Source: Apostichopus japonicus
Taxonomy: Eukaryota; Echinodermata; Holothuroidea; Aspidochirotida; Stichopodidae
DNA length: 64,000 bases
Direction: 5' to 3'
NCBI RefSeq assembly: GCF_037975245.1
Contig: NC_092561.1
Span: 1,028,501 to 1,092,500, forward strand
Below, in pieces: positions 35,034 through 49,200 of this stretch (positions are counted from its first letter, which is position 1; each line of letters starts with the position of its first letter). The notes beneath the pieces are model-generated. The model saw nothing but the letters and a program-made list of their open reading frames with translations. It was not told where the DNA came from and searched no databases. A program made the position numbers and the translations under genes.

Positions 35034-38000
35034 CTATAATACATAATTTCTGATGATACGTTCAATGGGCTTTCTGCATGCAGGACACGGCTTTCCTCTC
35101 TTCTGTAATTTCTTTGCACACTGGTAACAGCAGACCTGATGACCCGACGTCCCGTGAACTATACTCCCCGTCTTGGGCCGGGAGCAACAAAATATGCAAA
35201 GGTCTGGAGCGCTCTTGGCTCCCACCGTACTGGATGATGATGGACCCGCAGGACCGTGGGGAGGGGGCTTGATGACGTGATGGGAGTCTTGGGTACTGGA
35301 CCCTTTCTGACCGGTGGTCATCTCGTACCTCTTAGTGGCCGAAGAGGGACCGTGGCTGGTCTTAGATTGTGATTGATGTGTTACAGTGGCATCTCCCTCT
35401 CTCTGAGTTCTGAGAGGATCTCGGGAAGATTGACCGGCGATGCCGCTGTGGCTGCAGTCCGCTGCGGTCGGATCTTTTCTCTGTTTCTTAACGACCGGTT
35501 CTTGCGGCGACTCCTGGCTGCTGGGAGGTTGATGGCTACTACTCAGTGTGTTAGTACCCTGGCTACTAAAAGCTTGAAGAGATACACCCAACCCAGAGTC
35601 TTCTCTGGTCCTAGCCACACCCCAGGGTCTCTTTAAAGGGCTCTGAGGGGTGTTACCGCTGTCTGATGGATATGACAAGGTAGTTTGGGAACCCGGTCCA
35701 TGGTCGGGTGAGTTTGTGGAAACCCCACCTTCATCAACTCCCCCTTGTGGTGGTGGTGATTCATGGCCCTGTAACCTCTCTAAAGTATTGAGATTAGAAC
35801 CAGCCAGATTTGGAGTACTTTGAGATGTTACAAGCTGCTGGGGTGTTGGTGGGTGTTGCTGCTGGGGTGGAAGTGGGTGTTGATGAGGGGTTCTATCTGG
35901 CCCAGTTCGGTTTGTCCTGCCATCTGATACATCCCTGGGGGCTCCAGTGACATTGACTGATGCATGTGAGGTCTCCCTTTGGCTGGTGGCGTAGGTTTTG
36001 GTTTGGTAGGGACAGGGGGGCAGAAGATTCTTGTTTGAAGCTGCAAGTAGACAAATTATACATTTCTAATTATTAGCTTTTAGTTGTTTCATTGACTCAG
36101 GATGAAGCTTATCTGTTTTCGCATCATGTTAATTCAAATAACAACATTTTATGCGATCTATAAACACTAAATTGAAAAATAATTGAAGTATCTTCAGTAT
36201 AGGATTAGCTAAGAAAATCTGAGTCGAGTCAAAACATTGAGTGACTGTAAAAGTGTGAGTAGCCCTACGGAAGAGAGAGCGGAGTTTACCCAGAGAAGTG
36301 GACAGCGACTGACCCTGCTGTAGTAGAAAGCAATAGCTGACATTGGACGTTAAAACATTAGGGATCTCACCGGGAACAAATTATGCAGCAATTTACCTTC
36401 CTGGGTGGGTAGAGAACACATTATAAGGCTTATTGTAGCTGTAAAGCATATAAGGGATCTACCTGGCTCACGTAGAAAGCAGTACGCTCAAAGTGACTGT
36501 TATACATGTCAACGATCTTCCCTGGGGCAGTATGCAACAATCTATCTCACTGAATTAGAACACAGCTGACTAATTACTGCTGTTCCACAGATAAGGGATT
36601 CCTGTACTGATGAAGACCGCAGTAGGCTTATACTAACAGTCAGTCCGCGGTCGGTCCGTCAGTCAGTCAGGGGGGTGGTGGTGGGGGGATCTTACCTGGA
36701 GCTGACATGGTTCTCTTCACTGGATACCCTTGATGGTGCAACCGCTCCCAGAGTGTCATCCTCTGTTCGTCTGGTAACCACCCACTCCTAACAGCCATAC
36801 ACCTCACACAATACCTGCACAGGGGAGTATTCCTTGTGTTACACTCTGTACATCTCCACTTATCCTGAAAAGAAATGGAATGCAGGCTACATCACTGAAG
36901 GCTGACATGGTAGGGACATTCAGAGAAAGTGTATCAACTCAAGTATACTTTGCATTTAGCTAGCATTTAGTATGTAAATGAAGTATTTATATTAGCTACG
37001 CTTATAGTAGTATGAAGTGGTATATAAATGAAGTATTCATATTAATTTAGCTACAGTAGCTTGTAGTATGTGAAGTGGTATAAACATGAAGTATTCATAT
37101 TAGCTAGCTTGTAGTATGAAGTAGTATATATCATGAAGTATTCATAGTACAGTAGCTAGCTTGTAGTATGAAGTGGTATATACATGAGGTATTCATACTA
37201 GCTAGCTTGTAGTATGAAGTAGTATATATCATGAAGTATTCATAGTACAGTAGCTAGCTTGTAGTATGAAGTGGTATATACATGAGGTATTCATACTAGC
37301 TAGCTTGTAGTATGAAGTGGCATATACATGAAGTATTCATATTAGCTATCTTGTAGTATGAAGTGGTATGATTATGAAGCATTCACTAAGCTTGTAAGCA
37401 TTCATTCAGCTACTGTACTGTATGAGGCTGTATGTACATGGTGTATTGCACGGGATAACATATGGTATTAAGTGGTAGGAATATGAAGTATTCTTTACGT
37501 AGCATGTGGTATGAAGAGGTATTCATTCACACTGTAGTGGTGTGATATGATGTATAAGCTATCAGGTGGTATGACGTGGTAGTATGTAAAGTATTCATTC
37601 ATACTGTAGTGGTGTGATATGATGTATAAGCTACCAGGTGGTATGACTGGTAGTATGTAAAGTATTCATTCATACTGTAGTGGTGTGATATGATGTATAA
37701 GCTATCAGGTGGTATGACGTGGTAGTATGTAAAGTATTCATTCATACTGTAGTGGTGTGATATGATGTATAAGCTACCAGGTGGTATGAAGGGGTTTTAT
37801 GTAAAGTATTCCTTCAAACTGTAGTGGTGGGATATGATGTATAAGTTCTGGTGGTATTAAGTATTAGCATAGATGACACATTCATTCACAAGCAAGTGAT
37901 ATAAAATGGTAGTGTATAATGTATTGGTATCTGAGCTCTCTGGTGGTATAAAGTATTAGCATATATGAAACATTCATTCAACCAACAAGTAGTATGAAGT

Positions 38001-41000
38001 GATGGTATATATGTAATTTAATTAAATAAATTCAGTTTTGAGTTTAGATTTGAAAGTAGTTGATGAAGTTTGGTATGTTGGGAATATTGAAAGGCAGAGT
38101 ATTCCCAAAATTTTTATAGGCTCTGTCGCCATAAAAAGATGTTTCAGATAGAGGTCCTGATTTGAGAAGAAGTTAATTCGATGAGCATAACTTTACATTT
38201 GTAGGATGAGATCAGAGTATATTTGGGAGCGATATTTTTTGTAAGTTATAAGGAGAATTTTGAAATGAATGCGTTTTTGAACAGGTAACCAGTGTAATTG
38301 ACGTAAGATAGGGGTGATGTGTGTGTGATGTTTGCAACGTGTGACAAGCCTGGCCGCAGAGGTTTAAATACATCGGAGGGGTTGGAGTTGGGAATTGGGT
38401 AAAACCATAAAGAAGAGAGTTATTGCAGTCGAGATGGGAAGAAACAAAAACATGTATTAAGCATTCAGTTGATGGCTGGTCCCAATATTTCATGATTCTA
38501 CCAAGTTTGTATATATACCAAAGGAGGCCTTGCGGCATATTAGTCTGATATGTGCACTGAGTTGAAACCACTCATCGAGAATACACTGAGATCCCTAGCA
38601 ACTGGAGATGGTTGAATTGTACAATTTCATATATTTATTGAAGGAAAAGGTACTTTGACATTGTGGAATTGAGATCAAAAATGAATGATTTCTGTTTCGA
38701 GTCGTTTATTGTTAGCTTATTGTGGATGGCCCATGGTGGTAATGTCAGCAACACATGCTTGGAGGGCACTAGTACCTTTGTTATGCTCAGATGGTTTCAA
38801 CATCAAGTACAATAATGTGTGTCATCAGCATATATACACATGTACAGTATATCATGTGGTGCATGCCATTGTGAGCTTGAATAACATCGCAATAACGGAC
38901 CAGTATATGTATGTATGTATGTATGTATGTATATTAGATCCTCCTGCAAGCAGGAACTCGCGAAGAAGCCTCGTTGGCTTATTTGAGCCGCAAGCTGACC
39001 GAAGTCAGTCTCTTACAGTCATATTTAACATCCATGATTATGAATTGTCAATGTATAAACAATGAAGTCTGAAGGGCCTGTAACTGAACCGTGGGGGACA
39101 CCCCATTGTAAAGTTAGGGCATCTGAAGCACATCATCAATAATTACAGACTGCTTGCGATCTGATAGGTAGGAAATCATCCATTTCATAATAGATGAAAA
39201 CCATTGTAGATAAAAACACTCTTTAAATAATATCAAAGAAAGCATTTGGCCATTTAACTAATCCACCAGAAAATTTTCCAGAAATTCTAGAACTCGTACT
39301 CTTCCATCTTTTTTCAACGACTTGGAATATTACAGAGACTGAGATCCTTACCGCCTCGGGGATTTCTTCGTCTGAATCGAGGGTGGAGCTGTAATCGCCT
39401 TGACGAGATTCTCCGCTATCCAAAACCTTCACATCCAATATGATCTACATCAAAACAAAAACTTTTTGAGGTCATCCAAAGTGCAAGGTGAGATGCAAGG
39501 GGTGACACTTGAAACATCACTTTTTTTTGTTGTTTTCTCAGAAGGGCAAATGATGTAAACAAAATCTGAGTAGGTGCACACAAACATCTTTTTTCCACTA
39601 TATTTTGTGGATTCGATTAATATTGAATCCAATAACAAGAAACTAACTGCAAACACAATTAATTGCAACAACCAATGAAAAAAATACCTGAGATGTTGAC
39701 ATATTTCACAAAGTAGGCATTTCAATTGCGGTAAGACCTCCATATCATATGGCACAGTATGTATAACCATAATTTAAAAATTGAAGAATTGCTACCCAAA
39801 ATGAGTTACCAAATGTGTGAACAATTCTAACGACCAATTCTTTCTCTTGTAGCTGCATGTTTATTGGAAGAGTGAAGCTAATAAAAGGTTCACTTTCTTC
39901 CGAGAAGCACTTGGAAATTCCATTGTTATTGTTTCGCGCTCGCGGTAAACTCCGCAGAATTGCGTCACACGGTGACCTGTACATTCATGAGCTTTTACGC
40001 ATCAGGTTTCTGGTCAGTGAGACTCTGCTAACTTCGACATCAAATTTCTCTACATTACTGTCTCTTTCGACTAAACCAGAACCACAGTATTGTTTGTGTA
40101 CTAAAGTACCATAGTATGAGCCAGTACATTTGGTGTATAGAAGTACCAATTATGTTTTCATGTACTTCAAATGTGACCTTCAAGTATATGGAAGCACCAC
40201 ATTGTGCACACAAAAATTTGATACAAACCCAAGCTTGAATTTCTAGTTCATACCAGAGTTCCTGATGCGTGTATGGACATGTTTGTTACCAGTTCATGCA
40301 AGTTACTGCATGTTCCAAGTATCAATGAACTTGATAGTAACTGGTAGAGTGTACAATAAATTTATGATAGAACTTGGTTCTGATTACAATAACATACACA
40401 GATTTGTTCCCCAAGGACGTGCATAATTGGCTTTGTGTTTTGAACCCCACATAGGTATCTATCAAAAATTATCTGAAAGGAGACACAAACTCATTTATCA
40501 TCTTCAGTTTATCTGATAGCGAACTTTGTGATGTGGAGGACACAGTTTTCTTCTCCTTTGCGAGCCTATTTTATCACAAATCTCTGCCAACCTCCAGCAA
40601 ATGAAATTCTTCTTTGTGGTAACATACACGGTGGCAGGCCTTTGTTCATCACAAAGTTCTCCCAAATAGGTAAGAAAGATCTGTTTGGGAGATATCCTAG
40701 TTTAGCAGTTACGATAAGGGAGGGGAGAGGGGGGGGGGGCTGTTGGTAAGCAAATCTGTGATGTCATATTACCAGTAGGATCTGATAAATTTACTTTCCC
40801 TTTGTTTTGCTTTCATGTATGTCTTTTTTTTTGCTTTTTCTTGGTATTTTTAAATATATTTTAAATATTTGTTTCCCTTTTTGCTTGCATATTTTCAATG
40901 TCGAATCTTCACATATTGATACTGAAACATCACTGGGTGATGTCATATTCAGCGTAAATTTGCTACCTATAACAGAGTATAAATTTTGAGATAAATAAAG

Positions 41001-43213
41001 ATGAACACCCAAAAAATTGAAACACATAGAATTCAATTTTGTTTTAGTTGTTTCAGGGAAGTTGTTCATGACATTTATCTCTATCAAAAAGACCATCATG
41101 ACAGGCACGTAGGGGCTTCCCCCTTCGCCCCCCCCCCTTGGCTATGCGCCTGCATCATGATGACCATCACATAGACCGTCATGATGATGGTGGAGTTTGT
41201 GTCTCCTTTTTAATAGTCACATCTCAACGTTCACTTTGCCGTCTGTTGAGGAAAACTTTACACGGTGGAGTTTGTCTGACGTCCTCCTTTAAGGATTATG
41301 TATACAGATGGATGAAATGACAAAAGGGTCAGAAGCTCAGAGATGTTATTTGCTTTTGGTGCGGAAAAAAAAAAGAAGAGCAAGAGAGACATTTAGTTTA
41401 CCTCACTACCCTGACTTTGATCGTCGCTGCTCTGTTCCTGAGAATGGGTACCGCTGGAACTCGATACCACCTCAAACTCCCAGGCAAACTCATCCTCCAG
41501 AAACCAGAGATCATCGGAAGAATTATGAGCCTCTATGGTCTCATTGTCCTGTTGGATAAATATTGATACAGTATGACAAAGTAATGTTGGATAAATAATT
41601 CCAATTAAAAAAATTAGTCCAATTCCTGTTTTTCAACGTCCCATTCCAAAAATGAACTTCCAACATTGACTCTCTCACCTTGATAAGAAGTTTCTTCACA
41701 ACTGACCAAAACTAGAAACTATTAACAATTTGACCACAGGGACAACTAGCCTAGATACTGAGCTCCTTGCAGCCAATAAGTCGCAAGTCCCTTCTTCCCG
41801 GCGGTTTGCGAGTATAAAGAGCAGGAAATGTAAATAGCCAGATGTGAAGGAGCTCCCTGCTGATAATAGGTTTATAGGAACTTTTACTCAAATCACTGAA
41901 CACTTAATGAGCCAACAAAATACACAAACCTGGACACTGAGGACATGAGGACAAAATACACATGAGGACAAAAGACACATGAGGACAAAATACACAAACC
42001 TGGACACTGAGGACATGAGGACAAAAGACACTGAGGACAAAAGACACTGAGGACAAAAGACAAAACCTGGACACTGAGGACATGAGGACAAAATACACAT
42101 GAGGACAAAAGACACGGAGGACAAAATACACAAACCTGGACACTGAGGACAAAAGACACATGAGGACAAAAGACACAAACCTGGACACTGAGGACATAAG
42201 ACACCTGAGGACAAAAGACACATGTGGACAAAATACACATACCTGGACACTGAGGACCTCGCTGCTTTTGGATTGCACATCTTCGCCACTCGTATAGACG
42301 ATACAGTACCACGGTCGTCCTCCTGCCTTCCTGCTGCTCCCTTGTCTGTCTTGAGTCTTAGGTTTGGATGCTTCACCAGATTTTTGGGTTCTTACTTTTG
42401 GTTTTGGTCCTGTAGCAGAAAAAATTTAACATGTAAAACAAACAAAAAATTACAGCATTTAGAGATAAATGGGGAAAAACCACCTACAGAAAAGCTTTTT
42501 CAGACACAGATAAAAAAGAAAGTAAAAAAAAAAATGAAACAATGTCTGCCAAATTAATATCCATTTGAGAGACATTTATCTTCACAGGTACAGTATATCC
42601 TGTCTACCATAACAGAGCTTGCCATCCTGATATATCCTAGACTGCCACATTATCTGCCACATCTGTAAAGTGCCTGCCACAAGAATCATTCTTTCCAGCG
42701 TCACAATGTCAGTCACCCAGAGAATCACACCGTAATTGAGATATCTCTTAACCTATCACACTGTCTGTCTATAGTGTGATATTCCTCTTCAGGAGTGTTC
42801 CATTCTCTTGGAAATATGCCACCGAGAATCACACGACAGAATTTCCTGTCACCTGTCACAACTGCCAGTCACCCCTATATCCTGTCAAGTGTCACCCACC
42901 ATCCCTCCCATCAAGGAACCGTCTCGATAACTTACGTTTTCTCCTCCTGGTCTTTTGTTTCTTCACGGATGATGGTGTGGAGGAGGATGAAGACAGGTTT
43001 CTCTTGGCAACACCTTTGCTGCTTTCTCCGTATTTTATCAATCGAGATGAAACTCTCGACGTTTCAGCATCGCAGGGTTTCGTGACTACGCTGACCCCAT
43101 CTGAGCTATCTTTAGTTTTTATTGCACACGCCCCGATTACCTGTTCATTATGTACATCCTGCATATTCGGCTTCTAAAATGAAAGGAAGAAAAAAACAAA
43201 ATATATAGATATA

Positions 43214-43252
<39 letters not shown>

Positions 43253-46200
43253 AAAAACTAAATGTTGTTTCCTCTTGCATTCTATCTACGGCAGTGAATA
43301 TCTTGGCAAACTTCTTTTCCACAAAACTTAAGTACAAACACGAGGGATGTAAAATTTGATAGCTATCCAGGCAAAAGAAATTACAAATGACAAAAACAAA
43401 TATATAAATACAATACATTTATCAAGGATTTCCTGAGACATTGCAAATCCACCTTCCTGATTTCACAGAATCCACGTACCCAAATGTTGCTAAACTATTT
43501 TCTAAAATGAAGACTTAAGGCAAATGTTGGGAGGTAGACTTCTCAAAATGAATATCAAGCACAAAATGAAGCAAAATAGGAACACCCCCCCCCCCCCCTA
43601 AAGCAAAACAACAGAAAAGAATCAGCAGTCAAAAGACCTATTTTTTGTCTGGTCATCCACCAGCACCAAAGTTTCACGTTTTTCTTTGCTGCGTGAAGCG
43701 TGACTGCGTCTGACTCACCCTTACCGTTAACTGAATCTATTCACCTCTCGATGAACTCTAGCAGTGCATACCAACTAAAATGTTTTTTCCTTCAACTTTT
43801 GAACCCTCGGTTCAAGCCAAGCAGATGTAAATGCAATCGATAGATGATGAGTAGCTTTGCTTCTACGGAAACTTAAGATGTACTAATAATTTAATGATGA
43901 AAATAACGCTAGTCGACATGAACAAATGATGTTATTCATGCAGATTATTAATTCTTCGATATAATATCGTTGCAATATTCATCAAGGAAGGTCTTTTAAA
44001 ACGATGATAGAGAGACAGACAGATAGAGAGACAGACAGATAGATAGATGCCTTGCCATGGCATGAGCTTTGCATAATTGAACAAAGATAATTATTTGTGC
44101 CATCTTTCCTCTCTGCAACCAGCCAACAGTAAATACAGGCGGACAAGTTTGTCGAGACTTGTAAGTGAGCGCAAATACCATTTCTTTGTTCGAAACTACG
44201 AGTCAAATCACACTGGGGTCTGGAATTTAAAATACCAATTGGCAAATGTGCTAGAAACTGTTCAACTGATTTAAAATTTACCTGAACTGAATGATGAGAG
44301 AAGGTGAAATAACAGCTGGAGTTATGATCTGGATTGCCTGATGGAAAGAAAAAAGATATAAAAATTAAGGACACCTAAAGTTTTGGAATGTTCTCTCGTT
44401 TTGATTTACAAGATTTCTTTGTCATGTCAACTAAACTGAACAGCTACTACAACAACTACATGAACAGCCCAATTAAAATTGTTAGTTATGCATGAAATTT
44501 CCTTTAACATTTTATTGCTGGTAGAGCAATAGCCATTTGATTAGGGCCCTGGTATTCAAGCTTTTTTGCTTGGTATCTGCCCAACTTTTACCTTGCTCAT
44601 GTTGGCAACCCAGCTTCTAAAGTGATGATTGTTATGGCCCAGGCAGAGGGGGTCCATGGTAAGGAGGTATCCACTCCGCTTTGAGAATATGTTTATATGA
44701 CTAAGGGGTGCTTAGTTTATTCAAAATTGGGGATATTATCTTCTTGCTGGATGCTTTAACAACACTTCACCAAAAACAATAGGGTTTTCATTGACTTACC
44801 ACGATGCAGCATCCATTTTGGTAAATTAATGCACCAAAGCTCCAAACTATCGTTTCTTGGGCTCTAGTGTTTACAAGCTACCGTAGCATGCCTGACAAAA
44901 GAAGGCAACATTGCTACAAGATGATGACCGAAGTTTGGAAAAGCAAGGATCTATAGCTGAGGCAAGAATCTCATGCACCATTGAGGTCAGGTGGCAAGTA
45001 CCAAAGAAATTGACATTATACTTCACTGATTTTGTGGCGACTCTTTTCTAAGAACGAGATCAGACTACCGAGTGAGATGAACTCGCTCTTATTGTACAGC
45101 TTCCTGGCCTTGTAAGCTTTTCATTTACTGAATAACGACTTCAACAACTGAAAATTATGCCAGTTCAAATCCTGCTTCAGCCAAAATTTCCTTTTGCTTT
45201 TTTCAAAATATTACCTCACAATCTCCATGGCGATCGAGAATAACATAAGCTTGTTATTAAGGGTCACTGACTGTCACACCGGGGTTAGAAGACACAAATT
45301 CAAAAAGAGTATAAAATTTGAGAAATTTATCAGAATGATATAAATAATGCTCTCTTCTTTCGGTACAATCTCGGGTGATCTGTCGAGTCTGGAACCTCCA
45401 GGTGGGATTTGTTCAAAAATTAAACTTTTTAACTAAACGACTTCTAACATTATAAATGTCTCTTTCTTGCAAAACTGTGACATAACAACGACGCTACATT
45501 TCTGCCTGAATTCACCTTTGTACTCCAACTCCAAAGCTTGATTACCTGTCATACAAAGAAAATTCACAAAAAATGAAGCATTTATAACAACCCACTCACC
45601 TGGCTTCTGTCCAGGTATCGGTAAAACTATCAAATTTTCAAACAAAAGACGCCTGAGGAGGAGGAGAAAAAACACACGATTACAATAAGAATACAGGTAA
45701 AATATCTTGATCATTTCATGAGCGTAGAATGGAATGAAATTTCTTTTTCTTAACAAATTTCTCTCGAATACCTTCATGTTATCAAGATTTTTACACAATC
45801 CTTTTCTACCGTTCAAAATGTTGAATGATGGTTTTTTTGTTACTACTTTTGAACTGCGATCATTACTTCATTTTGTTTTAAGTACACTTGACTATTACTT
45901 GGCTTGTTATCCCATGATAACCACACCAGGGAATACTTTATCCAATATCGCATTGCAAAATACTGTGTAAAAAATCCAAAGAGTCCAAAAGATATATCAT
46001 ACTTTCTTTACAAATGAACTGCTCTATTTTATCATGAACCGCTCTATTTTATAAGACACACAAACTTCAGAGCCCTCCAAACTCTGACACAATTTTTAAC
46101 ACTAAATTATTCCCTGCTACATATTCATATATATGCATATTCATGTCTTTACTGTAGCTCTGTACTTCTTCTATGAGTGCTACTTCACTGTCCAATACGA

Positions 46201-49200
46201 TGTTTTATGTTCCTGTTGTATCAACATGTGGTTGGTTTACCTAAATCTATTCATATTCATATATGCATATTCATGTCTTTAGCTCTGTACTTCTTCAATG
46301 AGTGCTACTTCACTGTCCACTACGATGTTTTACGTTCCTTTTGTATCAACATGTGGTTGGTTTACCTAAATCTATTCATATTCATATATACATATTCATG
46401 TCTTTACTGTAGCTCTGTACTTCTTCAATGAGTGCTATTTCAATGTCCACTACGATGTTTTACGTTCCTTTTGTATCAACATGTGGTTGGTTTACCTAAA
46501 TCTATTCATATTCATATATACATATTCATGTCTTTACTGTAGCTCTGTACTTCTTCAATGAGTGCTATTTCACTGTCCACTACGATGTTTTACGTTCCTG
46601 TTGTATCAACATGTGGTTGGTTTACCTTACTCTATTCATATATGCATATTCATGTCTTTACTGTAGCTCTGTACTTCTTCAATGAGTGCTATTTCACTGT
46701 CCACTACGATGTTTTACGTTCCTGTTGTATCAACATGTGGTTGGTTTACCTAACTCTATTCATATTCATATGTATTCATGTCTTTACTGTAGCTCTGTAC
46801 TTCTTCAATGAGTGCTACTTCACTGTCCACTACGATGTTTTACGTTCCTGTTGTATCAACATGTGGTTGGTTTACCTAAATCTATTCATATTCATATATA
46901 CATATTCATGTCTTTACTGTAGCTCTGTACTTCTTCAATGAGTGCTACTTCACTGTCCACTACGATGTTTTACGTTCCTGTTGTATCAACATGTGGTTGG
47001 TTTACCTAAATCTATTCATATTCATATATGCATATTCATGTATTTAGCTCTGTACTTCTTCACTGAGTGCTACTTCACTGTCCACTACGATGTTTTACGT
47101 TCCTGTTGTATCAACATGTGGTTGGTTTACCTAACTCTATTCATATTCATATATGCATATTCATGTATTTAGCTCTGTACTTCTTCATTGAGTGGCACTA
47201 CTTCACTGTCCATGACGATATTTGAAGTTCCTTTTGTATCTGCATGTGGTTGGTTTACCTATCTATTCATATTCATATATGCATATTCCAGGGATGTAAG
47301 TGCAGCCAAAAAAACAAACCGGAAAACTATTCGGAGACCCCGGGTGAATGCCGTCCTAACACATCCTACTCCTAGCTCTGACTACTTACACACTATCGTT
47401 ATGTTAGGCTAGCTCAGAAGTATTAGCGCTAACACATCTTACCCCTAGTTCTTACTACTTACACACTATCGTTATGTTAGGCTAGCTCAAAATTACGAAT
47501 ACGTCGCAGCGAACTACGGAATAAAAAACAGTCTCACATTCGAATGTGATCACAAATATCGACTTTCATATGCGTATCCCGTAGATTTCCGCCGCTCACA
47601 AATACCACAAGCGTTAATTCCGAAAGTTATGTCGAGCACCAGCAGTTACGAAGATATTAATTAGCAGTCCAATCAACGTGAATTAGGCAAGGTTTTTCAA
47701 CGACAGAAATGAGCTATGGCGATTTGAAGTTCGCACGTACGCAACGATATTCACATGGCACAATGTTGTACAGTGCAATGCGATGATGCGAAACAGGAAT
47801 GGTATTTTGATTGATCGATGAGTGAAAGTTGAAGTTAGCTTGCTGCAACGGGCCAGGCATTTTTGCCGCGTTGTGTCTTTGATATTCGAACAATTTTGTG
47901 GAACTTTATTGCACCTAAAAAAAAACGGATTTCCGTAAAAATACGGAAGACTTACATCCCTGAAACAAAAAAAAAACGGATTTCCGTAAAAATACGGAAG
48001 ACTTACATCCCTGATATTCATGAATTTAGCTCTGTACTTCTTCAATGGGTGCTAACATTTAGTTGGTTTACCTAAATCATAGCATACCTCAATACAATGA
48101 TAATATTTTGATTTTGAACAGGTATATGATTGTGCAAGTGTTGTAGCCATATATGTTTTGGGATTCATTGTCAAGTTTGAATGTTAATGAACTTCCTGAA
48201 ACCAGTTCTTCGACAACCTGGTTGAACTTTGGTTCTCTTCACCAGTGTGTATTGTCCTGTCTGATGACTGGACAACCATGTTGGTCAGTGCTCTGGTATA
48301 TTAACACCCACACACACAAGAATGAGACATGTTACCATGGTAATATGGATCACATTTTGCTGCCAATATTGCTCCAACATTAAACAAAGAGAAAGAAAAA
48401 CAACATGCCAAACATGATGAGAAGATAAAAGGCAGAATGTGAGGGTTGTGGGGGTAAGAGATTTGTCATATTAAAAAATATTTGAAAATGTTTTTTTTTC
48501 TCCCTAAAAAGCAGAAATTGCATCAGTGACTTACAGGAAACGGAACAAACAACACTTTGGTTAAATAAAAAAAAAAATAGCCAGTACGGATGAAGTGACC
48601 TTGCCAGCGGAATCAAAACTAACAATTTCATATTGATGCCAGCAAAATCTGTGATTCATGGCATGATTCTCTATAAAAATTACATTGAATTAATTTGTAA
48701 AATATCTTGCTTATATTGCATTCCTGCCTGTCCGGTAAAAATATCCTAAATAATCATTTAGAATGATTGGCAAACCGTGTCGGAAACAAACTATATCGAT
48801 CAAATCAAGTCGCAAAATAATCCACACTAAAAAGGAATGATGTAGGCACTTTGGATGGTAGAATGAGAAGGGCATTGACAGGAGGGGCCGACCATAGAGG
48901 GCGCACAGTGCTAAAAGGTTACCAGTTCATTCTAGGCACGGTAGAACGAGAGTGCTAAGGCTGTGGGGAGACAGGTAAGCAAGGAACGAAGTAAATATGT
49001 ATATATCACTGTTGGATCACAATATTATGTACAGAGGTTATTTACTTCGCATCCTGTATGGTAAACATCGACACCCCAAACACGTCTCCGAGCGGATCAT
49101 TGTTACAGTAGACCTTCTTAGGATCGTCCTGGTCAAACAGACGTCTCGAACTGATGTACTTAATCAGGAGGGACATTACCTGAAAGAGACAAAGAAAGTA

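Noticed and set aside
41888-42376. Three overlapping minus-strand frames of 120-160 codons (FCPHVSFVL repeats)
   Set aside because: They run through the MDM2 donor-derived tandem array. Only the 42,409-42,243 part in one frame is exon.
46177-47172. Plus-strand frames of about 80-130 codons (HYDVLRSCCINMWLVYL repeats)
   Set aside because: Translations of the 124-130-bp intronic tandem repeat; no independent gene evidence.
48243-48292. Possible MDM2 exon (ALTNMVVQSS) joining 49,046 in phase
   Set aside because: The acceptor lacks a pyrimidine tract and no convincing donor follows. The segment at 45,652-45,600 joins in the same phase with textbook splice sites and a better match (LLFENLIVL).
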